61,817 nucleotides of DNA from assembly GCF_900108945.1 (NCBI RefSeq), contig NZ_FNYE01000043.1, positions 1 through 61,817 of the forward strand, read 5' to 3'. A program made the position numbers and the translations under genes. Source of the DNA: Paraburkholderia diazotrophica (lineage in GTDB: Bacteria; Pseudomonadota; Gammaproteobacteria; Burkholderiales; Burkholderiaceae). Under the pieces are notes generated by a model. It was given only the letters and a program-made list of their open reading frames with translations. It was not told the origin of the DNA and made no database searches. This document shows positions 7,083 through 15,133 of the stretch, in pieces. Each line of letters begins with the position of its first letter. Position 1 is the first letter of the stretch.

Positions 7083-9292
7083 GTGCGGCGCGCAAAGAGA
7101 CGTTGCAGAGCAATCGACAGCCCGATCAGCGCCGCGCCGATCAACGCGACGAGCCCGAGCCCGGCCGCGGTCGGATGCCGGACGGCGGCGACCAGTTGAT
7201 GCGCGAAGGTCGTCGCGAGCACGATGCCGGGTGCCATGCCGAGCGCCGTGCCCGCGAGAAAATCGCGCAGGCCGATATGCGACGCGCCCGCCGCGAGATT
7301 GATCACGGTGAACGGTGCGATGGGAACGACGCGCAGCACGATCATAGCGATGAGCCCTCTTTTGCCGAGCTTTTCGCTGATGCGGTTGAGGCGGCTGCCC
7401 GCGAGCCTTCGCACGGCATCGTGACCGAGCGACGCGCCCGCGTAATACGTGATGAACGCCGAGATCATGGTGCCCGTGAACGCGTAGGCGCTGCCCGCGA
7501 GCGCGCCGAACACGAAGCCGCTGACGGCGATCAGCAGCGTGACGGGCACCGACACGCTCGCGGCGATCGCGTACACCGCGACGATCGCGAGCGGGCCGAG
7601 ACGCGACGCATGCAATTGCTGCGCGCCGTGCACGAGCGCGGAAAAGCTGATCGCGTCGCGAAGCGGCGTGAAGCGCCACAGCGCGGCGAGCACGACGACG
7701 ATCAACGCAAGCGCGCCCAACGCGAGCAGCTTGCCCGTCAGCGGACGGCTGCGCTCTTCGGGCAGAAAGTGCTGCACGAGCTCATGCGGCGCGACGGGCG
7801 CTTCCGCATCGAGCACGGACACGCGGGCTGCCAGATCTTCGAGATCGCCGGACACGACGGGATCGAGCGGCATCAGCGTGCGCTTGCCGTGGCGCAGTGT
7901 GGCGATGGCCTCGTTGAGCCGTTGCGTGTCGAGCGCGCGTTGCACGTCGTCGGGCGAAACGTCGAGATGCTCGGCAAGCAGGCGGTCGCGCACCGATGCG
8001 ATGGCTGCCTGCACGCGCGGCTCGCCACGCGCATCGAGCGCGATGTTGCATTCGGTATCGAGCACCATCGAGCGATTGTTGAGGTTCGCGCTGCCGATGA
8101 TCAGCAGCTCGTCGTCGACGATCATCAGTTTGCTGTGCACGTTGATGATCTGTCCGCCAATGCCGCCGATGGTCGGCGCGTACATCGCGTAACGTCCGTG
8201 GCCGTCGGAACGCTTCAGCGATTCGTGCAGCTTCGCACGCAGCACGCCCATCGTCGCTTCCTGAAGCCAGCCGCTTTGCCGCTCGGGCCCGACCACGGCG
8301 ACATCGGGGCCGCCGCTGTCGGCAAGACGCTCAGCGAGGCTCGCGCCGACACGGCTCGCAGTGAAGTACTGGTTCTCGATGTAGATGCTGTGCTTCGCGG
8401 CTGCGATCGCATCGAGATACAGCTGCTGGATCTGCGCGACGACGGGACGTCCTTCGTACGCGGGCTCCGTCAACGAGATGCCGAGCTCGACGTCTTCGAT
8501 ATCGGGGACCACATCGGCGGGCCAGATGCCCGCGCGATCTCGCGGGTCATGTGCTTCATGCGCTTCATGCGCTGCCTGTACTTCATGCACTTCGTGCGTC
8601 GGCGTGTGCGAGAAGTCGAGCGGCTTGCCCGTCGCGCGCTGCCACCGTTCGCGCACGAGCACGCCGATCGCGCGCGCGGCATCGCCGTCGAACATCGCCT
8701 GCACGTCGTGCATCGGCTGATAGGGCGCATCGTCGGCGTTGCGGCGCAGCGGCGCGTCGGGGTCGTGCGCAGGCGTGTCCCAGCGCGAACGCGTGAGGTC
8801 GATGCCGCCTGCGAACGCGAGCGCGTCGTCGATGACGACGATCTTCTGGTGATGTGACGCGCCCAGCGGATGCCGTCCGTCCTGGCGAAAGCGGATGCGC
8901 CGATGCGTGCGCCAGCCCATCTTGTACACAGGGAGCCATTCGCGTTCGAACGCGTAGAGCATCGCGAAGTCCCACGCGAGAATATGGATGCGCAAATGGC
9001 GGTTCTTTTCCGCGAGCGCACAGAGGAAGTCCGCGAACCCTGCGGGCAGATCATCCTGCGGTTCGCCAGGGACGAGCTTCAGGCGGCTGTCGATATCCCA
9101 ACCGACGATGTAGATCGATTGGGTCGCGCGCATCATCGCGGCCCGCAGCGTTGAGAAGTATTCGGCGGCGTCGATCAGGATGCGGAAGTGGTCGGCTTTT
9201 TCACGCTGCTGGCAGTTGCGCGTGGGACGGAGCAGCGCGCTTGCGCCGTGTCGAGAGGGCAATCGCGATGTGACGTTGAGGGCCTGATTCAT
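7079..9292 (-). CDS. Phospholipase D-family protein fused to a VTT/DedA membrane domain
   Basis: A fusion of about 737 residues. The N-terminal two-thirds is a PLD/cardiolipin synthase-like region with both HKD motifs: HHQKIVVIDD (His148-Lys150-Asp155) with GGIDL, and VHSKLMIVDD with GSANLNNRS. From about residue 510 a membrane part begins, with a helix in KLLALGALALIVVVLAALW and a SNARE-associated/VTT (DedA-like) domain (AGSAYAFTGTMISAF, RISEKLGKRG, VVPIAPFTVINLAAGAS). It probably makes or cleaves phospholipids at the inner membrane. A His-Glu-Ala repeat interrupts the region between the two HKD halves. A start at 9340 is possible; 9292 is preferred because the extra codons look non-coding. 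Neither start has a good Shine-Dalgarno. Confidence 0.88.
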   Translation of the reverse strand: MNQALNVTSRLPSRHGASALLRPTRNCQQREKADHFRILIDAAEYFSTLRAAMMRATQSIYIVGWDIDSRLKLVPGEPQDDLPAGFADFLCALAEKNRHLRIHILAWDFAMLYAFEREWLPVYKMGWRTHRRIRFRQDGRHPLGASHHQKIVVIDDALAFAGGIDLTRSRWDTPAHDPDAPLRRNADDAPYQPMHDVQAMFDGDAARAIGVLVRERWQRATGKPLDFSHTPTHEVHEVQAAHEAHEAHDPRDRAGIWPADVVPDIEDVELGISLTEPAYEGRPVVAQIQQLYLDAIAAAKHSIYIENQYFTASRVGASLAERLADSGGPDVAVVGPERQSGWLQEATMGVLRAKLHESLKRSDGHGRYAMYAPTIGGIGGQIINVHSKLMIVDDELLIIGSANLNNRSMVLDTECNIALDARGEPRVQAAIASVRDRLLAEHLDVSPDDVQRALDTQRLNEAIATLRHGKRTLMPLDPVVSGDLEDLAARVSVLDAEAPVAPHELVQHFLPEERSRPLTGKLLALGALALIVVVLAALWRFTPLRDAISFSALVHGAQQLHASRLGPLAIVAVYAIAASVSVPVTLLIAVSGFVFGALAGSAYAFTGTMISAFITYYAGASLGHDAVRRLAGSRLNRISEKLGKRGLIAMIVLRVVPIAPFTVINLAAGASHIGLRDFLAGTALGMAPGIVLATTFAHQLVAAVRHPTAAGLGLVALIGAALIGLSIALQRLFARRT
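8547..8600 (-). repeat. 9-bp tandem repeat encoding a His-Glu-Ala linker
   Basis: Inside the phospholipase D gene the 9-base unit GCTTCATGC (plus-strand reading) recurs about five times with small variations. It encodes THEVHEVQAAHEAHEAHD between the two HKD half-domains. The linker is low-complexity and may vary in length between strains. Confidence 0.6.
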
Positions 9293-9478
9293 CGGTGCGC
9301 TGTGCGTTCTGTTAAAACCCTCGCTTTGTATGCGGGTCATGAAACGTCATCGGATCGAGCAAATCTCATTCCTCCGTCACGTTGCACTGCGACGACGTGC
9401 GTGAGGCGCACATGACAGGAACACCGCTTGCCGCAATCAACGAGGCACTTCGCAGCAACCAACGAAAGGAGGTCGCAA

Positions 9479-9598
9479 GTGAATCAGAAGTCGACACAGA
9501 ACCAGCCAGCGAATCCCCGTCAACCGAATCGCGATGGCGGTCAGCAGCAGCAAAATCAGAAGCCGCCTCCCCATCAGGGCGGGCAGCGTCAACCGTGA
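9479..9598 (+). CDS. 39-residue Gln/Asn/Pro-rich small protein with GTG start
   Basis: A short gene easily missed by length filters. A near-consensus Shine-Dalgarno AAAGGAGG (9465-9472) sits six bases before a GTG at 9479. The frame runs 39 codons to TGA at 9596-9598, giving MNQKSTQNQPANPRQPNRD, then GGQQQQNQKPPPHQGGQRQP. It is hydrophilic, rich in Gln, Asn, Pro and Gly, with no hydrophobic segment, and is almost certainly disordered. A second small hydrophilic gene follows in the same direction. Function is unknown. The quality of the ribosome-binding site is the main evidence. Confidence 0.6.
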   Translation: MNQKSTQNQPANPRQPNRDGGQQQQNQKPPPHQGGQRQP

Positions 9599-9744
9599 CG
9601 CAATAGCGTGCGAACAGCGGCGCCACGAGCAAGCCGCAAGCAAGCGATGAGCAAGCCGACGAGCAACCTGGCGCCGCATGCAAAGCTTTCAGCCGAGCAT
9701 GTAGATCTTCCAGTAGCAGCGCAAGCAGCAGAAGGAGTACCAAC

Positions 9745-9981
9745 ATGGACCCCACTCAAAAAACCCAAAATGCGAAACGGGACGATCAATCGAAGACAGG
9801 CACGACGACTGAGCCCGGCGAGCCGACGGAAACGATGAAATCCACGACGCCGCAGCGTTCCAATCCTCATCCGAAGCAAACGGCCGAGGTGCCGCTCGGC
9901 ACGGAAGATCATCCGGAGCCGCCGGGCGGCGGCGGACGTCCCTCGCATCGCGCAGCGTCGACGAACAGGCGCGACGAGTAA
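9745..9981 (+). CDS. Small hydrophilic hypothetical protein (78 residues)
   Basis: A 78-residue protein beginning MDPTQKTQNAKRDDQSKTG, with an AAGGAG Shine-Dalgarno about eight bases upstream of the ATG. It is rich in Thr, Pro, Glu, Lys and Gly, with the motif HPEPPGGGGRPSHR near the end and no hydrophobic stretch. It is probably disordered. It lies 146 bp after the 39-residue gene, which has a similar composition, and the two may be a stress-expressed pair. No family was recognised. Confidence 0.65.
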   Translation: MDPTQKTQNAKRDDQSKTGTTTEPGEPTETMKSTTPQRSNPHPKQTAEVPLGTEDHPEPPGGGGRPSHRAASTNRRDE

Positions 9982-10057
9982 CTTCACTACATCGCTCCAC
10001 CTTCATCTATTGCATTACGCTTCGCATCATGATGCGGAGCGCAATGCGCACGCGTGC

Positions 10058-11644
10058 CTATTCCGACTCCGCAAGCCTGATCGCGTCCGCGATGTCCAAC
10101 GGCTTGCGCATCGCTTCGCCCAACGCTCCGATCTGCCGATCGCGATTGCAGCCCACCGCGGCAACGAGCTTTCCTTTTTCGACGAGCAACGCGATGAATT
10201 CGAACGTATCGGGCGTTCCCGTGAAGATCGTGTCGTCCCAGTGCCGCGCGTGGCCGAGATAGTTGAAGTTCTTGCCGAAGTGATAAGTCCAGAAGAACGG
10301 CACGAGCGGCTCGCCCAAGGGCAGACCGAGCATCGCGCGCGCGGCGCGGCGCGCATGTTGTTGCGCGACGCGCCAGTGTTCGATGCGCACGCGTTCGCCG
10401 ACAGGCGCCCGCAATTCGAAGCGCGCGACGTCGCCTGCTGCGTAGAGACCGTCCGCCACGCGCATCGACGCATCGGCATCGAGGCTTCCGTCGTCATTGC
10501 GCGTCACGCCTTCGATGAAACCCGTCGCGGGCGTGACGCCCATGCCGACGACGATGAAATCGCACGACAGCGTATCGCGGTTATCGAGCGTCACGCGCAA
10601 GACGCCATCGTCGGCGTCGCTGCGCTCGACGGTTTGCGCGCGGCGTCCCATGCGCAAGCGCACGCCATGTGCGTCGTGCAGCCGCATGAAAAGCCTGCCG
10701 AGATCGGGACCGAACTGCTTCTCGAAGGGCACGTTGCCGGGTGAAACGATCGTCACGCGCAGCTTGCGCTCGCGCAGCGCCGACGCCACTTCGAGTCCGA
10801 TGAAGCTCGCGCCCAATATGACGGCATGCTCGCTTTGTGCAGCCGTTTCGACGAGTCTGCGTGCATCGTCGCGATTGCGCAGCAGACGGATACGCTCCGC
10901 TACGCCTTCGTCTCCGATGCCTTGCAACGAGGGACGCTTCGGCACGCCGCCTGTTGCGACGAGTGCCGCGTCGTAGCGAATCGACGGCGCGCTGCCGATA
11001 TCGATGCGCCGCGCGCGCGCATCGAGTGCCGTGACGTTGGCCTGAACGACGTCGATCGAATGCGTCGCGAAGAAATCGTCGGGCAGGAGGGACGGAATGT
11101 CGTCGGGCAGCATCTCGCCGGACGGCACGAATTTGCTCAGCACCGTGCGATCGTAGGGCGTGCGCGGCTCGCGATCGATCAGCACGATGCGTCCCGCGAA
11201 GCCGAATTCGCGCAGCGCAGCGCATGCAGCAGCGCCCGCCGCGCCCGCGCCGATAATCGCGAAGGTGCGTGTGTCGGCAGAGACGGATGCGGAGCCAGTG
11301 GCCGCGCGTTCGTTGGACCGAGTCTCAGGCGTGCTGCTCACGAGCACATCGTCGCGTGTGAGCTGCACGGGATAGCGCGTCAGCGGCAGCAGCGCAGGCG
11401 GCTCGATGATCGCGCCGCTTGCGATGTCGAACGTCGCCTTGTGCCACGGACACACCAGCCGGCCATCGCACAGTGCGCCCTCTTCGAGCGGCGCGCCTGC
11501 ATGCGGACATTTCGCGCCGTAAGCATGGACGGCTTTGCCTGAGCGGATCAGCAGAATGGGCGTGCCATTTGCATCGACGCGCTTCATGCCGTCAGCGAGA
11601 TCCGAGAGCCGGGCCACCTTCTGCATGTCGCTGGTGTGGGTCAT
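10058..11644 (-). CDS. Rieske [2Fe-2S] / FAD-dependent NAD(P)H oxidoreductase
   Basis: A 528-residue protein starting at the ATG at 11644, with GAGG ten bases upstream. Residues 1-105 are a Rieske domain with the ligand motifs C46-P-H48 and C65-PW-H68. A linker is followed by a pyridine nucleotide-disulfide/ferredoxin reductase unit from about 125, with the FAD loop AIIGAGAAGAAAC, the NAD(P)H-binding loop VILGASFIGLEVASAL and the FAD signature GLYAAGDVARF near residue 415. A reductase C-terminal domain ends the protein (PFFWTYHFGKNFNYLGHA). The layout is that of AIFM3/Nfrl-like reductases. It probably moves electrons from NAD(P)H to an unknown acceptor. The divergent acyl-CoA dehydrogenase-like operon may be its partner, which is inference. 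Confidence 0.9.
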   Translation of the reverse strand: MTHTSDMQKVARLSDLADGMKRVDANGTPILLIRSGKAVHAYGAKCPHAGAPLEEGALCDGRLVCPWHKATFDIASGAIIEPPALLPLTRYPVQLTRDDVLVSSTPETRSNERAATGSASVSADTRTFAIIGAGAAGAAACAALREFGFAGRIVLIDREPRTPYDRTVLSKFVPSGEMLPDDIPSLLPDDFFATHSIDVVQANVTALDARARRIDIGSAPSIRYDAALVATGGVPKRPSLQGIGDEGVAERIRLLRNRDDARRLVETAAQSEHAVILGASFIGLEVASALRERKLRVTIVSPGNVPFEKQFGPDLGRLFMRLHDAHGVRLRMGRRAQTVERSDADDGVLRVTLDNRDTLSCDFIVVGMGVTPATGFIEGVTRNDDGSLDADASMRVADGLYAAGDVARFELRAPVGERVRIEHWRVAQQHARRAARAMLGLPLGEPLVPFFWTYHFGKNFNYLGHARHWDDTIFTGTPDTFEFIALLVEKGKLVAAVGCNRDRQIGALGEAMRKPLDIADAIRLAESE

Positions 11645-11768
11645 CGTTTTCCTCATTCGAATCCGCGGCGCAGCGATGCGGTGCGTCGATCCACTTGCTT
11701 CACGCAAGCGCCATGCCGTACAAGGTTCGAATGCGCAGCACGCATGCGTGTGCGAGCGCAGCACGACG

Positions 11769-11809
11769 CGATGCGATCGCGCGGATGCGATTGCGCGGAT
11801 GTGATCGCG
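11769..11809. repeat. Three tandem 14-bp repeats in a divergent promoter
   Basis: About three head-to-tail copies of CGGATGYGATYGCG at 11769-11781 (13 bases), 11782-11795 and 11796-11809. Each has a quasi-palindromic core of the GCGATCGC type. The array lies in the 286-bp gap between the divergent Rieske reductase (11644) and acyl-CoA dehydrogenase-like (11931) genes, where iterated operator sites would be expected. No other feature is evident in this gap. Confidence 0.55.
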
Positions 11810-11930
11810 AGCCTCACGTACGCGCAATATGGGCATATCGCTTGCATGCAGGTTCGCACGCGCCGGCTTCTGTCGGGTGAGCGCCAACACCACCGCGATG
11901 CCGTCGCCAGGTTTTGCCACGGAGGAACAG

Positions 11931-13076
11931 ATGAAGGACATCGGCCATGATCCGTTGCGGCGCGCCGCGCCCGCTGCGTGGTACATCAACAGCGAACTGC
12001 GCCTGAACGACGACGAAGCGGATGCCGAGTCCGGGCCGCCGATGCGATATGCGCTCGTGCCCGCGCTGGAGCGCTATCTCGCGACCGTGCGCTACGCCGA
12101 TGAGGATTCCGCGAGCCGCGCCGCGACGCTCGATGCGCTGCGCGCTCGCGGCATGGACTGGCTGCCCCTTCCGGGAGGCGGCGAAACGGCGACGCGCTGG
12201 CGCGGCCTCGCGGCCGTCGCCGCGTGCGACCTGTCGCTCGTGAAGCTCTATGAAGGCCACACCGATGCGCTCGCGATTCTCGCGGAGCTGCAACGCGCCG
12301 ACCTCGCCGATGACGGCAACTGGGCCGTATGGGCCGCCGAGCCGCCCAACCGCAAGCTGATCGCGCGCGATGCAGGCGGCGACGCGTTGACGCTCGAAGG
12401 CATCAAGCCGTGGTGCTCGGGCGCGCAGCACGTCACACATGCGCTGGTGACGGCGTGGCGCAGTGGCGAGCCGGTGTTGGCCGCCGTCGAACTGTCGCAA
12501 CCCGCGATCTCCGTCAATGTCAGCGACTGGCAAGCCGTCGGCATGCGCGCAACGGGTACGGGCGCGGTGCGCTTCGACGGCGCGCGCGCCATCAAGGTCG
12601 GCGAGGCGGGCGCGTATCTCGCGCGTCCCGGTTTCTGGCACGGCGGCGCGGGCATCGCCGCGTGCTGGTATGGCTGTGCAGCGGCGCTTGCATCGGTGCT
12701 GCGCGACAGCGTCAGGCGCCATGCCGATCCGCATGCGTGCGCGCACCTGGGCGCCGCCGATGCCGAACTGTCCGCCGTCGCCGCGCTGTTGCGCGAGTCG
12801 GCGGCGTGGATCGACGAACATCCGCGCGATGACGCGCAGCACTGTGCGTTGCGCGTGCGTGTCGCCGTCGAACAGGCGGCCGGACAGGTGATGGAGCACG
12901 TGTCGCGCGCACTCGGCGCGGTGCCGTTCTGCACGAACGGATGGTTCGCGCACGCGATCGCCGATCTGCCCGTTTTCCTGCGGCAAAGCCACGCGGAACG
13001 CGATGAATGCGCATTGGGGAAGACGCTGCTCGATGAGCATGACGCGGGCGAGCACTGGAAGCTCACTCACGAATGA
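11931..13076 (+). CDS. Acyl-CoA dehydrogenase-like flavoprotein
   Basis: A 381-residue protein whose start is fixed by GGAGG at 11921-11925 ahead of the ATG at 11931. It has a divergent acyl-CoA dehydrogenase layout: an N-terminal helical part, a middle beta region around residues 125-200 (WAVWAAEPPNRKLI, GIKPWCSGAQHVTHALVTA) and a C-terminal helical bundle with RVAVEQAAGQVMEHVSRALG. The flavin-binding segment is not canonical, so the reaction is uncertain. It heads an operon with a NodS-like methyltransferase and a GT2 glycosyltransferase. That company suggests modification of a glycolipid, polyketide or acyl conjugate rather than fatty-acid beta-oxidation. Confidence 0.75.
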   Translation: MKDIGHDPLRRAAPAAWYINSELRLNDDEADAESGPPMRYALVPALERYLATVRYADEDSASRAATLDALRARGMDWLPLPGGGETATRWRGLAAVAACDLSLVKLYEGHTDALAILAELQRADLADDGNWAVWAAEPPNRKLIARDAGGDALTLEGIKPWCSGAQHVTHALVTAWRSGEPVLAAVELSQPAISVNVSDWQAVGMRATGTGAVRFDGARAIKVGEAGAYLARPGFWHGGAGIAACWYGCAAALASVLRDSVRRHADPHACAHLGAADAELSAVAALLRESAAWIDEHPRDDAQHCALRVRVAVEQAAGQVMEHVSRALGAVPFCTNGWFAHAIADLPVFLRQSHAERDECALGKTLLDEHDAGEHWKLTHE

Positions 13077-13140
13077 AGGCGCACATTTCCCACGACACAG
13101 ACGATACGAAGAACGGCACAAGGACGACACAGGACTCCGC

Positions 13141-13740
13141 ATGTCATTGCCCGCCGCCTATTTCGACGAGCTGTATCGACAGGACGACGATCCCTGGCGC
13201 TATCGCAGCAGCTGGTACGAACGCCGCAAGCGTCTGCTGACAGCCGCCGCGCTGCCGCGCGAGCGTTACCGGCGCGGCTTCGAGCCCGCGTGTTCGAATG
13301 CGGAGATGTCGCGGTTGCTCGCGCAGCGCTGCGAGCGTCTGTGTGTTTGCGACATCAGCGCACACGCAGTGAGTCTTGCGCGCGAACGTCTCGCCGATAC
13401 GCGCAACGTGACGATCGAATTGCGCGCGATGCCGCAAGACTGGCCCGACGAGCGCTTCGATCTGATCGTGATCAGTGAACTCGGCTACTACCTGTCGCGC
13501 GCGGACACCGTGAAGCTCGCGCAACGCGCGTACGCGTCGTTGACGGATGACGGCACGCTCGTCGCGTGCCATTGGCGTCATCCGTTCGAAGACAGGCAGC
13601 AATCGGCCGACGACGTTCACGCGGCTTTCGGCGCGCTGCTCGCGTTGACGCATCTCGTCGAGCATGCGGAGCACGATCTGCTGATCGACGTATGGTCGAA
13701 GGACTGTCGCTCGGTCGCGCAATGCGAGGGGCTTGCATGA
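13141..13740 (+). CDS. NodS-like SAM-dependent methyltransferase
   Basis: A 199-residue class I methyltransferase. The opening AAYFDELYRQDDDPWRYRSSW resembles the NodS/nodulation methyltransferase family. Motif I is divergent: the usual G-x-G-x-G turn appears as FEPACSNAEMSRLLA. The acidic strand (CVCDIS), a post-motif EL(R)AMPQDWPDERFDLIVISELGYYL segment and the Rossmann tail follow. The start at 13141 has AGGA about eight bases upstream. The stop overlaps the next ATG by four bases, so it is coupled to the glycosyltransferase. The acceptor is unknown. The 64-bp gap before it holds no gene. Confidence 0.82.
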   Translation: MSLPAAYFDELYRQDDDPWRYRSSWYERRKRLLTAAALPRERYRRGFEPACSNAEMSRLLAQRCERLCVCDISAHAVSLARERLADTRNVTIELRAMPQDWPDERFDLIVISELGYYLSRADTVKLAQRAYASLTDDGTLVACHWRHPFEDRQQSADDVHAAFGALLALTHLVEHAEHDLLIDVWSKDCRSVAQCEGLA

Positions 13741-14390
13741 TCGGCATCGTGATCCCCGCGCACAACGAGGAAGAACTGCTCGCCGATTGCCTGCAAGCCG
13801 CGCGCGTGGCGGCCGCGCATCCGGCGTTGCGCGGCGAGACGGTTCGGATCGTCGTCGCGCTCGATAGCTGCACGGACGGCTCGGCGGCGATTGCGCGCTG
13901 CTTCGACACGCATGCGTTGACGCTCGATGTGCGCAACGTCGGCAAAGCGAGGGCGGCAGGCGCGACGGCGCTGCTCGTACTCGGCGTGCGCTGGCTCGCG
14001 TTCACCGATGCGGACAGCCGTGTCGAGCCCGACTGGCTCGTCGCTCAGCTGGCGCTCGGCGCGGAAGCGGTGTGCGGTCCCGTCACGATCGACGACTGGC
14101 GCGCGCACGATGCAATGACGCGCGCGGCGTTCTATCGCGCGTACGTGAACGCCGATGGTCATCGGCATGTTCATGGCGCGAATCTGGGCGTGTCGGCGCT
14201 CGCCTATTGCCGCGTGGGCGGATTTCCGCCGCTTGCGTGCAGCGAGGATGTGGCACTCGTCGGACTGCTTGTCGCGACGGGCGCGCGCATCGCGTGGAGC
14301 GCGGCGCCGCGCGTGGTAACCAGCGCGCGGATTGCGTCGAGAGTGAAAGGCGGGTTCGGCGATACGCTGACTGCGCTTGCCGCGCCGTGA
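13737..14390 (+). CDS. Family 2 glycosyltransferase
   Basis: A 217-residue GT-A fold enzyme with no membrane segment, coupled to the methyltransferase by an ATGA overlap and with GAGGGG upstream. Motifs: IGIVIPAHNEEELLADCL at the N terminus, IVVALDSCTDGS (nucleotide-binding Asp), the DXD-like FTDADSRVEPDWL (about 97-109) and HVHGANLGVSALAYCRVGGFP. The metal-binding residues are intact, so it is probably active. The sugar donor and acceptor cannot be told from sequence. It is short for the family and lacks C-terminal membrane helices, which fits a cytosolic product. Confidence 0.87.
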   Translation: MIGIVIPAHNEEELLADCLQAARVAAAHPALRGETVRIVVALDSCTDGSAAIARCFDTHALTLDVRNVGKARAAGATALLVLGVRWLAFTDADSRVEPDWLVAQLALGAEAVCGPVTIDDWRAHDAMTRAAFYRAYVNADGHRHVHGANLGVSALAYCRVGGFPPLACSEDVALVGLLVATGARIAWSAAPRVVTSARIASRVKGGFGDTLTALAAP

Positions 14391-14420
14391 GCGTGCGCGT
14401 TGCGTTGCCTGGCTCCGGCG

Positions 14421-15062
14421 TTATCGACGGGAGCCGACCGGCGCAGCCGCCGTATAGCGCGCGAGAAACATATCCGCCGACGTTTCCGCAATCGCCTTCT
14501 GCTCGGCGGCCGTCAGCGGCGGCTGTCCCATCGTCACCTGAGGCCAGAACGCGAAGCCCTTCACGAGGCTTTGAAGCTGCTGCGCGGCGAACGCGGGATC
14601 GTGCACCGCGAGGCGGCCATCGGCGGCCGCTGCGCGTATCCAGACGGTCAGTCCTTCTTCGCGCTCGCCGATGCGCGCGACCATGTCCCGCGCGCGCTCC
14701 GGCGAATGAATGCCCGCCGCGATCGCGACGCGCGCAAGCGACATGAATGCCTCGTCGCTCAGCAGCCGCATCTTCTGCGCAAGCAATTCGAGCAGCTGCG
14801 GACGCAGCGGCGCGTCCGCGCGATAGCCGGGCGATTCGCCCGCCGCGCTCGCGTCCCATAGCTGTTGAAGAATCGCCGCGAAGAGCGCTTCCTTGCTCGG
14901 GAAATGGTTGTAGACCGTGCGCTTCGACACGCTCGCGCGTGCCGCAATGCGGTCCATGCTGGTGGCCTCGAAACCCGATGCGCGAAATTCGTCGATGGCC
15001 GCTTCGATCACGGCCGCGCGCTTGCGATCGGTCAGACGTTGTGGGGTGGCGCTGTCGTCCAT
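14421..15062 (-). CDS. TetR/AcrR-family transcriptional regulator
   Basis: A 213-residue repressor. The N-terminal HTH spans about residues 12-58 (KRAAVIEAAIDEFRASGFEATSMDRIAARASVSKRTVYNHFPSKEALF broken across the recognition helix), followed by an all-helical ligand domain of the AefR-like C-terminal type (FMSLARVAIAAGIHSPERARDMV, FAFWPQVTMG). It is divergent from a metallo-beta-lactamase-fold gene only 71 bp away. A near-perfect palindrome in that gap (15105-15119) is a likely operator. It therefore probably represses that gene and itself, in response to an unknown ligand. Confidence 0.9.
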   Translation of the reverse strand: MDDSATPQRLTDRKRAAVIEAAIDEFRASGFEATSMDRIAARASVSKRTVYNHFPSKEALFAAILQQLWDASAAGESPGYRADAPLRPQLLELLAQKMRLLSDEAFMSLARVAIAAGIHSPERARDMVARIGEREEGLTVWIRAAAADGRLAVHDPAFAAQQLQSLVKGFAFWPQVTMGQPPLTAAEQKAIAETSADMFLARYTAAAPVGSRR

Positions 15063-15084
15063 CGTTCGATTTTACACCGATGGG

Positions 15085-15119
15085 TTTACTTTTTGAGATA
15101 ATAAACTACACTGTGCAGT
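15085..15119 (+). promoter_or_regulatory. Promoter and TetR-type operator of the metallo-beta-lactamase gene
   Basis: ACTACAC-T-GTGCAGT at 15105-15119 is a 15-bp palindrome with 6 of 7 arm positions matching. It overlaps the -10 TACACT (15107-15112). TTTACT (15085-15090) lies 16 bp further upstream as a -35. A repressor bound here would block the MBL promoter. The regulator gene starts 43 bp to the left on the other strand. Confidence 0.55.
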
Positions 15120-15133
15120 CTAACTTTGACTCC

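Noticed and set aside
6605..8857. A 750-codon open frame on the plus strand
   Set aside because: It is antisense to the phospholipase D/VTT and EEP genes, is extremely Arg/His/Asp-rich and has no ribosome-binding site. It is a GC-rich shadow frame.
9608..9838. 76-codon frame between the two small hydrophilic genes
   Set aside because: It overlaps the start of the 78-residue gene and has no SD. The amino-acid pattern looks random.
13073..13140. Short ATGA-coupled frame after the acyl-CoA dehydrogenase-like gene
   Set aside because: It is out of frame with the methyltransferase and runs into it with no recognisable product. It is not evidence for a deacetylase remnant.
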